Below, one piece after another: positions 22,548 to 33,440 of a stretch of DNA of 64,000 nt. The DNA is taken from contig BSBM01000370.1 in assembly GCA_027924585.1 (NCBI GenBank), forward strand, positions 31,021,501 to 31,085,500, given 5' to 3'. Made by a program: the position numbers and the translations under genes. Position 1 is the stretch's first letter; each line of letters starts with the position of its first letter. The stretch is from Larix kaempferi. Its lineage: Eukaryota; Streptophyta; Pinopsida; Pinales; Pinaceae. Below the pieces are notes generated by a model. The model saw only the letters and a list, made by a program, of their open reading frames with translations. It did not search any database and was not told the DNA's origin.

Positions 22548-23465
22548 CCTCATTCCCTTATCCTGCGGTCTTCTTTTCCAGCCATCCCTTCTTTCTATCC
22601 ATTGATCTCTTATGCAATGACCTTGGCCATTCAAATCTGATTCCTTTTTATTGATTTGACATCTTTCTCCATTCGTCGTCGGATCATCCTTCCTGTTCTG
22701 ATCCCTGCTATCCCTTATTTGCACTGTATTTCTTTAAAGTGGTGTCGCATTGCTCTAAAGTGGTTTTCATAACCACTTACTTTCCTTGCGACAGAACCCA
22801 ATGTTCACACATGTCAAGTGGTTTCATTTGCCGCAACCACCTTTGTCCTTTAACCATCCCGCATCCTCCCGATGCATCAATCATCGTGAGCCGTTGATCT
22901 ACCTTGCAACAATCTGGATCGCTCTTTTATCACGCTACACCTACACCTCTTTGGAACCTTTACCCCTTATCTACAGGGTCTTCCTTGGCTCATCCTAGCC
23001 GTCCACATGGTCAATAGTGTACCCCTTTACTTTGGCGGTATCGCATCCCCTCTAGTTGGTTTTGCTTACCGCCTTTTCCATTTTCGACACTGCCTGTATG
23101 CAACACGTAGCAGCCGGCTGTCCCCATCGCAACCACTTGCGCCGCTTTTATCCCATGCAGTTCGGCTATGCGACATTTGACGAGAGCCGTTGATCTCCAG
23201 TCCATGCATGATCGATGGTGTTGTCTGCCCGATAACTAATCTTTATGACATTCTGGCCTTGGACTATAGTTTTTTGCCTTATTTTTGGTCATTTGATTGC
23301 ATTTTTGCATTCTCCCTTGCAATTTATTCAAATTTATTAACTCCTCTCACATTTAGCACCTAGCCATACGAAACAAAGGTAATTCAAAGCTTCCTTCAGG
23401 GAAATTTTCTAGACTTTCATCCACCACACCTTGCTATTTATGCTGCAAAAAACTAGGTGCTAACA

Positions 23466-26329
23466 TATTATTTTAAGCAAAACAAATATTACACCACATC
23501 ATTCACACATAATATACAGATATTTACCCTGGAAACCCTTGAACGGAAAAAACCAACAAACCTTAGAGTCACAGCTCTTATTTTTCTCATTATCATTATG
23601 AATCACTCACAATACAATATATGTATTCAACAACATCCAATACCTTAATCCATTAACCCAGATTAGAAAATAGACCATAATCCCTTAACCGGGATTAAAT
23701 TACATATTTTTAGAAAATTCCCCAAAATAGCCAAAAACAACCCAAAACATTTGGTGCTCACAAGAATGGAAATGGCCTAACGGCCATTTCCGTCATCCAC
23801 TTCACAAAATGGGGAGGGCGTTGGCACGCCCCCCCCTCTTACCCCCCTGATCTAGCACCACATGCAATGCCCAGTGCATACAACATAGCACTAAATGGAA
23901 GGGATTGACCACCGCACGGTCAAACGCGCACCCCCCCCCCACACACATGGAAAGAATATAACATATACTCAATAGATACTTTACTCGATATATACTTCTT
24001 GGCCCTAATCCTCTTCTTGTGAAGAACTACCCCGATTCTTCTTGTTTGATGCAATCTTTAGTAGGGTTTTTTGAGTCACTCCTTGACTCCCCTACCAAAG
24101 TAGGATTGTAATTTTAATAGTGAGATGAGTGTGATTGATAGCCAAGGATGGAGGAACCATGCTTGAGTGACAAAGGTGTTGGCAACAAGCTCAAGTAAAA
24201 ACTTGTTTTTCATATTTGAATTTTGATAATAAATAACTCTCTTCTCCTCTCTCTTCCCCAATTTGAATGTGGTGTTCATATGATGTTAATTGTATTTGAA
24301 TCTAAGAATTATACGTGAACTAATTAACTTAAAGTTAGTTAAGGTTCATGTATATGAGTTTATATTGTTTGCTTATTATGCGAAAATGGAATTGTTGAAG
24401 GTTCTAGTTGTTTGCTTTGTGTGTAGGTGTAAAAGGAGGATTATGTTGGAGACTATGTTACCAAAAATTCTCATGGGGACAAAGTTTCTACTACATACAA
24501 CAATTTTTTGTCTTCCTCTCATTTTATTCATTTATAGTTTAAATCTTAATTCTTGGAAAGTTAGATAGTACACATTTCTTCTACTATGTTGGTCAAATGA
24601 ACCCACTCACGAGGGACCTCTAATTAGTCTAGGAAAATTTTCCTTCAACATAAATGGCAACTCCATCAGGGAGATTTTTTTTAATTCTTTCTTTTTTGGT
24701 TGTTTCCTTGAAGTTTTTCTAGATTTTGTTTATGTTACCACTAGTTTTCTTCACTATTTTGGCAAAATCAAGAAATAGTTTAGTTTCATATATGTGCTTT
24801 AATTTTGGAGTGCATTGCCTTACGCAAGTTCCCTATTTCAAAAAAAGCCGCAAGTGCCTGTGACTTGTTCGTATACATCTCATGAGCATTTTCTTGCACT
24901 TGCGATTTTTTGAGTTGCAAGGTGCAAACATCACACAAGTCGCTATTTAGCAGCCTATTGGCAACTCTTGTAGTTGACTAAAACATTTTTCCAGGCCTAA
25001 AAAGTAGTGTTTTAATTTTGATTCTTTCTTCAAAATCAAGAAGTATTGAACCTTACTAGGTCTAGTAGTCTTTAATTGGGGTTTTTCCATTTCAATTTTG
25101 TTGGTGAATAATTTTGAACAAAAAAAAAACAAAAATTGATTATTGAGAAAAACAAAAAAAATCTTTTGGTTCAGTGAAGGATATCTTACTTATTTTGATG
25201 CACTACGAAGTGACTACATTTAAAGGCAAAGATCATATAGCTTTCACTATCATGTTTGCATGAAAATAAAAAATAAATGTTTGCTTTGGTTTCAAATACA
25301 TTCCTCTAAAAGTTGTATTGCATATTTGAAAGGGTTAATTGTTTTGGCACTTCCTACAAATTTTTTGAATTCAAGCATCTTTTGCAAATTTAAAGCATTG
25401 TTTCCATTTACAAACATTATCTTCATAAGAACACCATATTTTTATCACTTATATTCCCCTATATAACAAACAACTATGAAAAGAAACACATAACTAAAAT
25501 GAATTAGACTTGTTTTTATTTCGATAGAAACCAACAGTAGTCTATGGATATGGCCTTGGTTTTAGGATTAGAGATTAAATTATCCAAGGCCACATAAAAT
25601 AAATCATGAGTTTACTAGGTGAAAAATAAATCCCTTTAGTAGTGAGGAATACTTGCTAGGAAAACACCTTTGGTACATGCATCAAGCATTAGGTCAGATA
25701 TCGTTAAGTGTTGAGATTATCCCCTCGAATTTATTTAATAAGTGGATGCATAATAGGTGAATTTAAATAAGTTGGCATGTTACTTGGATTGGAACCTTCT
25801 TACTAAAGTTTTGGCTGTGGGACTAAGTCCTAGATGTATCCATACCCAATGCAAAATCCTAACCAATGATTGTTCCACCTAGTTATTCATCCTGAAGAGG
25901 CATTCATATTTACTCTTCCTAGGTTATACATAGGTTCCTACAAGTGAGAAGTGCTCACAATACTTGATATAGATAGCAAACCCTAGTATTAGCTCCCACA
26001 AAGCTTTCCCATCTTCACGAGGGAGATTGCACCTTGGGCGATTGTTGCTTGAAGGTTACTATAATTTCTTATCGCATTTTCATTTGTTGGACTTGGGAAG
26101 TCTTCATCCTAATATGAACTTTGGAAATCCCTTTTTCATATTCTCAATAATTGGAACTTGGGCTAACCTTTGGAGAAGTGTGTTGGATTGGTTAAATCTT
26201 AGAGAATATTTCATAGGAGTTTGTTTTTTGTATTGAAATTTATGGGTTATGTTCTTGGGGATATCAACCATAGGATCCATTCCACGTAGAATCCTTGTGA
26301 TTTTTCACCATCTATAAATGGTGATACCA
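23466..26329. other. No gene recognised
   Basis: AT-rich sequence with poly-C runs near 23829 and 23935. Short open frames look incidental. The part nearest 26330 may be the 5' portion of the gypsy-type remnant that follows, but no LTR or PBS was found. Confidence 0.45.
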
Positions 26330-26842
26330 TTATTATGGCTACTTTGAATCTTCTTGGATTCACTCTATGGCTTCAAGTTTGGATTTTGTTCACTTTTAAT
26401 GTACTTAATTCTCCTGAAGCTTCCCAAGAAAACACTTTATGTCAACATCATCAAACTATTTTGGAGCCTTTGTTTTATTCACAAGTGAACTCAATTCCTC
26501 CCCCTCCTGCCTCATCTAATGAAATTGTAGCTCCTAATACCTAGAACTATAAAAGGAATATGAAGAGAAATAATAAGAAATGGAAATGAATGCAAGGGGG
26601 CAAGCTACCAACCAACTAGAATAATGTTAGGAGCATAGATACTGTAGAGAAACCTAGATAAATAATATGCAAGCATAAATTTCCTTGTAATATTTTCAAG
26701 GGAGATCACCCTATTTATGCCTTTCCATTGTTGAGGTGAAAAGGATATGGTCCTCACTTCAAGAATTACCTGCTCCTAAACAACCTATAGTTTTCTAGAA
26801 ATCCCTTCCTACTCAACCATTGGTTGATGAAGTTGTTGGGCT
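26330..26842 (+). pseudogene. Gypsy-type Gag end with degraded zinc knuckle
   Basis: At 26660-26735 the frame reads KPR then ICKHKFPCNIFKGDHPIYAF. This fits the CX2CX4HX4C knuckle seen in related Gags (KFPC.ICKGDH....C) with the second and third cysteines changed to Phe. A Ser/Pro-rich stretch lies upstream (SIPPPPASSNEIV). Stops are frequent. The sequence is cut at 26842 by the small LTR element. Confidence 0.6.
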
Positions 26843-26874
26843 TATTAAAATTAACCAATCATGGTGAGAGAAGT
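26843..26874 (-). repeat. First 32 bp of the split LTR
   Basis: It matches 37602-37633 (tattaaaattaac, catggtga, aagt). The rest of this LTR resumes at 36741 after the copia insertion. Confidence 0.75.
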
Positions 26875-27474
26875 TGTTGATGTATTTATAACTTCGGAAG
26901 ATATTCTTCTATGTATTACATTTGTACTTTATTGTATATCCAACAAAGATGTTATATTCCTCTGATTGGAAGTGTCGTCATTTGTATTTGCAAGTGTCAC
27001 AAGTTACATTGTAAGTGTCGTCATTTGTATTGATGGGTTATTAGACCACCAGTGTGGGGTCGGCCCTAGTTAGGTCATGTGGTTGGGTTATTAGGATTCA
27101 TTGAGAAGTCGGCCCTAGTGATTTATTGGCAGGTCAAGTCAGTGTATAAATAGAGAGGTTGTGTCTCTCATTTGATTCATTCAGTCACTTCTCAAGCTCA
27201 CATAGCTAAGAGAGAAAGTGGCGCACATGTGGAGGAGGAGGAGCATCTTCTAGAGACATCTTATTGGGTTTGATCGTTGTGATCTTGTATTGGGGCTTAT
27301 TCTATCTCTGAGGAAGTTGTGGGGTTTTTCACCTTCTTGGTTTTCCCCAGTGAAACTATGTGTCTCTTGTGTGATTGCTATTGTGTCTATCATTGATATG
27401 TTGTAGATATCTTGTACATGTTATTCTCTTAGAGATCCTAATGATAATGGAATGAAATTATCAAAAAATTAACA
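26875..27474 (+). repeat. 5' LTR of copia element 2
   Basis: TG...CA ends. A TATAAATAG box lies at 27145-27153. The LTR is directly followed by the PBS. Confidence 0.9.
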
Positions 27475-27486
27475 TGGTATCAGAGC
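27475..27486 (+). other. Primer-binding site of copia element 2
   Basis: TGGTATCAGAGC directly after the 5' LTR, matching initiator-Met tRNA. Confidence 0.9.
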
Positions 27487-28046
27487 TGACCTAAGAAGAA
27501 GGCATTGTGCAGCTGCGGAAGCTAGGGATTCTTAATATTTGGGTTTCTCTCCATATATCATCAAAGGAAGGAGGCTATATTGACTCTCCTAGAAAGGGCA
27601 CATCTTTCTGTCGAGACAGAATTCAATTCTGAGCATTTTCAATTTTTGACCTAAAAATTAGGGTTTCTGCAACAGTTGGAATTTATGAAATCTAAGACCA
27701 CGGCTAGAAGCTCCTCTGAAAAATCAAAGTTTAGAGATTTGGATCGAACTTTTTGGTTGGGTGAAGCTCTGGGAAAATCAAACCCTAATTCAAGGTCCTG
27801 TCTAGTGAATCCGAAAGTTTCAAAAGCAATTTTGAGGGGTGAAAATTTGCAGATTTCAAATTCTGAGTATACCAGCTTGACCAACTCAGAAAGGCACATC
27901 TTTCTATCCTTTCAGAAGTTTAAAATTCAAATTTTGAATTTTTAGGGTTTCTCTGACAAACCCTTATCCAACTCCAGATCCAGTTTTCAACAAATCAAGT
28001 GGTAAGACCTAAATATTTTCTATTTCCATTTGAAGTACTCTTTAAT
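27487..28046 (+). other. Untranslated leader of copia element 2
   Basis: The stretch from PBS to the gag start shows only incidental open frames, including a run of about 90 codons at 27676-27945 without known motifs. Confidence 0.6.
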
Positions 28047-28184
28047 ATGTCTCACCACACCAAGCATTAGCATAAGCTTGAAGGGGATGATAACTTCCGA
28101 GCCTGGAAGTATAGGATTGGGTTAATCCTAGAGGAGAATGAGTTGGACACTTACATAAGTGAAGAGGTTCCAGTCCCAGAGGGA

Positions 28185-28972
28185 TGTGAAAATCCTCAAA
28201 GCAGATCTAAGAGCTGATGTATACCTCACAAGAAAGATTATGATTAAGCAGGAAGATAGAAGAAGAGTGGTCAATGCAGTGTAAATGAGCAACATAATAA
28301 TAATACAGTAGAACTCGAATAGAAGCAAAATAACTTCACACACACTAATTCATTAATCACAAATGGACAAATAAATAATACAATGCATGAGGATTCGAAT
28401 GCCAAGGTGTCAATTCGAATTATCCTTCATGGAGAGATCAAACGATCATTGGAGTGTCATCGGAGCACAACTAGAAGTCTTCATCATCATCAGTGGAGTC
28501 ATCAATGCATAAGTAACTGTCAATCATCAGTCAAACTGAGTCTAACTTAGTGTGGTAGGTGTAACTGAGTGTAACTGGAACATGGAGGCACTAATTGAAT
28601 GAAGCAGGCTCAGTGGAAGTCGCATGAGGAGCTAACTGAAGTCGGAATGGGCAATTTAGTCTCACTAGAGGTCTATCAGAGTGATACAGTCAGTTGAGAG
28701 TTAGTCTAGCCTTAAATCAAGGAAAGAACTGAAGATAATTGAAGTACAACTGAATGGTGGGTGAGAGAGGGCGCATGAGATGCATGTAACTGCATGCAGG
28801 GCGCACTAAGCACTAGGAGGGATAAAACTGATCAGTGAGAAGCTCTCGGGGCTAGCTAACTGAGGGCTAGGTGTTGGGACTGATGACTGGGATGCATGCA
28901 ATAGCATGTAGAAATGCATGCAAGACTGAAAATGCTGGTAGGACTAGGATGGAGTGTAGGAATATCCTAACA
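28185..28972 (-). repeat. 3' LTR of the gag-only element
   Basis: It matches 30350-31153 apart from scattered substitutions and small indels. The minus-strand polypurine tract AAGGGTGGG lies just inside, at 28973-28983. Confidence 0.9.
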
Positions 28973-29159
28973 CCCACCCTTAATCCATCCTGGGCCCTGG
29001 TAACTAAGACCAAAGGTCACCCAATACAATGAATAATAATAACAGTCAATAAACCGAGGAAATGGGGAAAACCTCATGGGAAAAATACCCCCCCTCAAAA
29101 TAGACTGTAAGGCACACACAAAAATAAATGCTCCAAACTCAAGCAAGTGTGATGCTTGG

Positions 29160-30185
29160 TCATATGTCTGGATGTATCTTCACCTTGGGAAGAAGAGGTT
29201 CATGCTCAAAAAGCATGTGCTTGTACTTTCTCTTCAGATCGAATGTGATGAGAACAAATCCAAAAGTATGAGGATGATCCTTGAACTTGTGATTCGAATT
29301 AGCTGAGGTAGGATAAAAAACATGAATGTGTAGATAGTCTTTTGTTTTCTCCTTCGAACCATCATGGGTGAGATTATGCTCAAAAGAACCATCAAATGTC
29401 AGTGATTGCTTAGAATCCAAATCAGATCCAAGACTTGAATCATGGTTGCTTAAGATCTCCTTTGAACCATTTGAGGTGAGATCTAAACTAGTAAATGCAT
29501 GAGAAATTATCCCAAGCGAATGGCAATGGCCATCATCTTCAATAACCTTCTGAAAGCATGAAATAATGATCATATAGTAGTACATAAGAGGTGAGTGATT
29601 AAGGAAAGAAAATGCATTAACTCCAATGGCTGATTTAACCTCCGAAACATTCATGAGATCATGATGCAAACCAACAGACTCTAGTGCAAGAGAGGATTTA
29701 GGAACCTCTGCAATTTCTAGAGTGTGAGCTGGCACAGAATTCGAAATAGAAGAAATTTGGAGCATGAGTGTAGAATATGCAAGTTCTTCTTCTTTGTGTC
29801 TAACTTCAATATGAGATATGTTTGATACTGATTCATGATCAATGAGATCATCAAGGAGGGAGAATGCATCATTGGGCTTTCTCTCGAAAGGGTTTGGACC
29901 AATCCCTTCATTCTGTTTGCCAAATATTTCATCTAGCTGGGCCCATAGCTCTTTTGGAGATTCAACATCAAGGGAGTGGATTTCCATGCATCGAGACATA
30001 GCATACAGCATGGCTGCAAGGGCTATTTCACCTTCATTAAACCAGTCATTCTCTTCTTCAGAGGATTCGAACTCGCTTTCAAAACAATAATCAAAGAGAT
30101 CATGGCTCTTCAAATATGCTATCATTTTTGGTTTCCATTCAACATAGTTGAATAGAGAAAGAGGAGGAATTCCTTCGAAATTCAT
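29160..30185 (-). CDS. Gag-like protein of the gag-only element
   Basis: An uninterrupted 341-residue frame with an ATG start, about 150 bp after the PBS. Its first 110 residues resemble the copia Gag start: LSLFNYVEWKPKMIAYLKSH (about residues 9-28), an acidic stretch (FESEFESSEEENDWF), then LAAMLYAMSRCM and PKELWAQLDEIFGKQNEG, the W..L..IFG pattern of copia Gags. The remaining 230 residues are Ser/Asp/His-rich and not recognised; repeated SNGSKEILS, FDGSFEHNL and HDGSKEK phrases suggest internal duplication. No zinc knuckle is visible. It is the only long, undisrupted retroelement frame in the window, consistent with recent origin or selection. Confidence 0.75.
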   Translation of the reverse strand: MNFEGIPPLSLFNYVEWKPKMIAYLKSHDLFDYCFESEFESSEEENDWFNEGEIALAAMLYAMSRCMEIHSLDVESPKELWAQLDEIFGKQNEGIGPNPFERKPNDAFSLLDDLIDHESVSNISHIEVRHKEEELAYSTLMLQISSISNSVPAHTLEIAEVPKSSLALESVGLHHDLMNVSEVKSAIGVNAFSFLNHSPLMYYYMIIISCFQKVIEDDGHCHSLGIISHAFTSLDLTSNGSKEILSNHDSSLGSDLDSKQSLTFDGSFEHNLTHDGSKEKTKDYLHIHVFYPTSANSNHKFKDHPHTFGFVLITFDLKRKYKHMLFEHEPLLPKVKIHPDI

Positions 30186-30337
30186 GGAAACTGTAGAAGA
30201 CCTGCAAAAACAATAGAAAATATCTACAACTACTACTGCTGCAAAAGTGCAGAAATTGCTGCAACTGCTGCACTCGAAATCTGGATAATAACCTGCAAAA
30301 AAATCTCAGGAATGGAGATAGACAAAACTCTCAACAT

Positions 30338-30349
30338 GCTCTGATACCT
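30338..30349 (-). other. PBS-like site of the gag-only element
   Basis: The minus strand reads AGGTATCAGAGC next to the 5' LTR, one base from the initiator-Met PBS. Confidence 0.75.
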
Positions 30350-31153
30350 TGTGAAAATCCTCACAGCAGATCTAAGAGCTGATGTATACCTCACAAGAAA
30401 GATTATGATTAAGTAGGAAGATAGAAGAAGAGTGGTCAATGCACTGTAAATGAGCAACATAATAACAATACAGTAGAACTCAGATAGAAGCAAAATAACT
30501 TCACACACACTAATTCATTAATCACAAATGGACAAATAAATAATACAATGCATGAGGATTCGAATTCCAAGGTGGAAATTCGAATTAGCCTTCATGGAGA
30601 GATCAAAAGATCACTAGAGTGCCATCGTAGCACAACTAGAAGTCTTCATCATCATCAATGGAGTCATCAATGCACAAGTAACTGTCAATCATTGGCCAAA
30701 CTGAGTCTAACTGAGTGTGGTAGGTGTAACTGAGTGTAACTGGCACATGGAGGCACTAACTGAATGAAGGAGGCTCAGTGGAGGGCGCATGAGGAGCTAA
30801 CTGGAGTCAGAATGGGCAGTCTAGTCTCATTGGAGGTCTATCGGAGTGATACAGTCAGTTGAGAGTCAGTCTAGCCTTATATCAAGGAAAGAACTGAAGA
30901 TAACTAAAGTACAACTGAATGGTAGGTGAGAGAGGGTGCATGAGATGCATGTAACTGCATGCAGGGCACATTAAGCACTAGGAGGGCTAAAACTGATCAG
31001 TGAGAAGCTCCCGGGGCTAGCTAACTGAGGGCTAGGTGTTGGGACTGATGACTGGGATGCATGCATGCTACATGCAGAAATGCATGCAAGACTGAAAATG
31101 CAAATAATGAAAATGCCGGTAGGACTAGGATGGAGTATAGGAATATCCTAACA
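30350..31153 (-). repeat. 5' LTR of the gag-only element
   Basis: 804 bp with TGTGAAAA...TAACA ends; the aggga duplication follows. Confidence 0.9.
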
Positions 31154-32721
31154 AGGGAGAGGAGGCTAAGGCCTTACACAAGAAGAACTTGGTCAAAGCT
31201 AAGAGAAACATTGTTGATTCTATAAAGGACCATCTCATACCCCATGTGTCTTCCTTAAAGACACCTAAGGAGATGTTTGACTCCTTGACCAAGTTGTTTG
31301 AAGGAAAGAACATAAATTAGAAGATGACTCTGCGGAACCAATTGAAAGGGGTAAAGATCCATAATGGAGAGACCATCCCATCCTACTTTACTAAGGTCTC
31401 TCAAATCAAAGAAAAACTTGAAGATGTGGATGAAGTAGTGGAGAATGGAGAAATTGTGATGACCACATTGAATGGCCTACCTAGGTCACGGGACTCCTTC
31501 ATCCAAGGTATCTATGCAAGAAAGAAATTGATCTCTTTCAGTAGACTGTGGGAGGAATGTTCACAAGAAGAAGCTAGGCTTGTGGCCCGAGAAGAAAAGA
31601 TGGGGAATGAAGATCAAGCTCTCACAATGCATACCAAGAAGAGTAATTTCAGGAGGGAGCCATCTCATAACAAGAGATCTTCACACCACCATTATCATAG
31701 AGATAAGAAAGATCTGAGATTCTTTACATGTAATGAGAAGGGAATTTTTTCCTTAGATTGTCCTAAGAACAAAAAGAACAACAACAACAACAACTTCAAC
31801 AAGAAGAAGAAGAAAAACAAGAAGAGATATCATGCTCATGCTACTGAGGATGATGAACCTCCTAGGAAGAAGACTAGAGTAGAAAGTGATGACTCATCAA
31901 GTGAAGATGAATATGTTCTAATCTATTCTCTCATAGGTACTATGTCTCATGGATGTGATGATTGGCTTATTGATAGTGGGGATTCCAAACACATGTATGG
32001 GTTTAAAGAATCCGTTGTAGATCTATCTGAACATGAGTCACCTCATAAAGTGAAACTTGGGGGTGACTATCAATATCCTATCAAAGGAAGTGGTGAAGCC
32101 TCCTATAAACTAGACTCTGGGAAGTTTTTGAAGATGAAAGATGTTCTGTATGTACCTGGGCTCAAGAAGAATCTCCTTTCCATATCATCTTTGGATGCAA
32201 AGGGAATTAGAGTTGCATTCGTGGATGGCCAAGTACTCATGTGGCCAAAGGGTAAGACCATAGATGATGCAGTAGTGATTGGAGAGCAAGAGGGAGGATT
32301 GTACAAATTGAAGGGAAAACCTGAACATGCCATGGTACATGAGTCCATGGAGCCAAGTGAACTTTGGCATAGAACGATTGCACACATGCACTATAGAGCA
32401 CTACCAATTGCAAGCAAAGCAGTAGAAGGTCTTCTTGAAATCCAGTCAAAACATGAAGGTATTAGCAAAGGATGTGCAAAAGGAAAGAACACAAAGAAAG
32501 CATTTCCAAGTAGTGAAATCAAAGCAAAAGGAATCTTGGAAATTATCCACTCCGATGTATGCGGTCCAATGTCATCCAGCTCTCTGAGTGGATCCGAAAA
32601 TGGCGGAGAATTCACTTCAGGTGATTTCAAGAAGCTATGCAGTGATTCAGGGATTAAGAGGGAGTTTACCACTCCGTACAATTCACAACAGAAAGGAGTA
32701 GAAGAAGCTACTTCAGAATAG

Positions 32722-33440
32722 GACTCCAGCAGCTCCTACAAGGAAGTAAAAATTCAGAGGGAGTCCACCCAGCAAACAAACAAAGATAAGTATTTGAATT
32801 GTCATTTCTTTTATATTTGATTGTTTAAATAATATTGTTCAATGATGTATATACTTATGTTCCTAGACTTAGGTTTTGTATTATGCATATTAGAATAATT
32901 GCATTAATGAACAGTATACTACTAATATGCATGTGATGGGTAAGTGGCCTATGGCACTCTACAACATTCCATTGCTACTTATCTAGAATGAAACCTCTGT
33001 GCTGACATGTTGGGAGTAGTGCAAACTCTTAACAATGTTCTGGTAGAGATGGAAGGCATCTAGAAAGTTACCGCATGAATACGGGATATGGATGAATGTT
33101 GTATTGAAGCATTGGCTAAAATAATTGCATGACTATATAACATATGCCTTTGTGTGTAAGATTTTTTTCTGGTAGAGATGGAAGGCATCTAGAAAGTTAC
33201 CGCATGAATACGGGATATGGATGAATGTTGTATTGAAGCATTGGCTAAAATAATTGCATGACTATATAACATATGCCTTTGTGTGTAAGATTTTTTTTAT
33301 TTTTTTTTCTAAAAACTATGAGAAGTTTCTAATCATGCAATTGAATTTGACTTGTAGGAAAGACCATGTACAATCACCTACAAAAGAAGGACTACAACAT
33401 TTGTTCCAACAACGAAGTTCAAACTATCTATTAAGATATT
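32722..33440 (+). repeat. Non-coding block between integrase and RT, shared with element 1
   Basis: It matches the minus strand of 14510-14980. It contains a near-perfect tandem duplication with period 129 bp (33041-33169 and 33170-33298) that element 1 lacks. The block ends at a TTGTAG|GAAAGACC acceptor-like junction. Confidence 0.7.
33041..33298 (+). repeat. 129-bp tandem duplication
   Basis: Two copies starting tggtagagatggaaggcatc, identical by eye except in the trailing T-run. It is absent from copia element 1, so it arose in this copy or its recent lineage. Confidence 0.88.

Larger units (their letters stand above)
20110..23465 (-). mobile_element. TG...CA insertion with tatta duplication, family unknown
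   Basis: The 3356-bp block begins TGTTAGCACC and ends GGTGCTAACA, a 10-bp inverted end repeat, and is flanked by perfect tatta (20105-20109 and 23466-23470). TG...CA ends with a 5-bp duplication are typical of LTR elements. I see no internal direct repeat and no RT, so it may be a very long solo LTR or a non-autonomous element. It is more GC-rich than its surroundings and carries a decayed gene on the minus strand downstream of a TATA-like box at 22535-22547. The orientation is inferred from that gene. Confidence 0.72.
28185..31153 (-). mobile_element. Gag-only non-autonomous LTR retrotransposon
   Basis: LTRs 28185-28972 (788 bp) and 30350-31153 (804 bp) share TGTGAAAATCC...TCCTAACA ends and are flanked by perfect aggga duplications (28180-28184 and 31154-31158). 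The minus-strand interior has a PBS-like site, one intact 341-codon frame and a polypurine tract, with no protease, RT or integrase. This fits a terminal-repeat retrotransposon carrying Gag only; it would need enzymes from an autonomous partner. It is the youngest event in this nest by position. Confidence 0.9.
28047..32721 (+). pseudogene. Copia element 2 gag, protease and partial integrase
   Basis: The ATG at 28047 opens gag; TAG at 28068 and TAG at 31318 break it. The 28185-31153 insertion splits the frame at EVPVPEG, and the frame resumes exactly at 31159. The long frame 31324-32721 carries Gag (MTLRNQLKGVKIHNGETIPS), a degraded zinc knuckle (FFTCNEKGIFSLDCPK; Cys1 and His replaced), a basic Asn/Lys run, protease WLIDSGDSKHMYGF (canonical DSGAS.HM), the pre-integrase ELWHRTIAHMHYRAL and HSDVCGPMS. 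It then jumps in frame to ENGGEFTSGDFKKLC and TTPYNSQQKGVEEAT, so about 50-60 integrase residues including a catalytic Asp are deleted. Confidence 0.9.
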
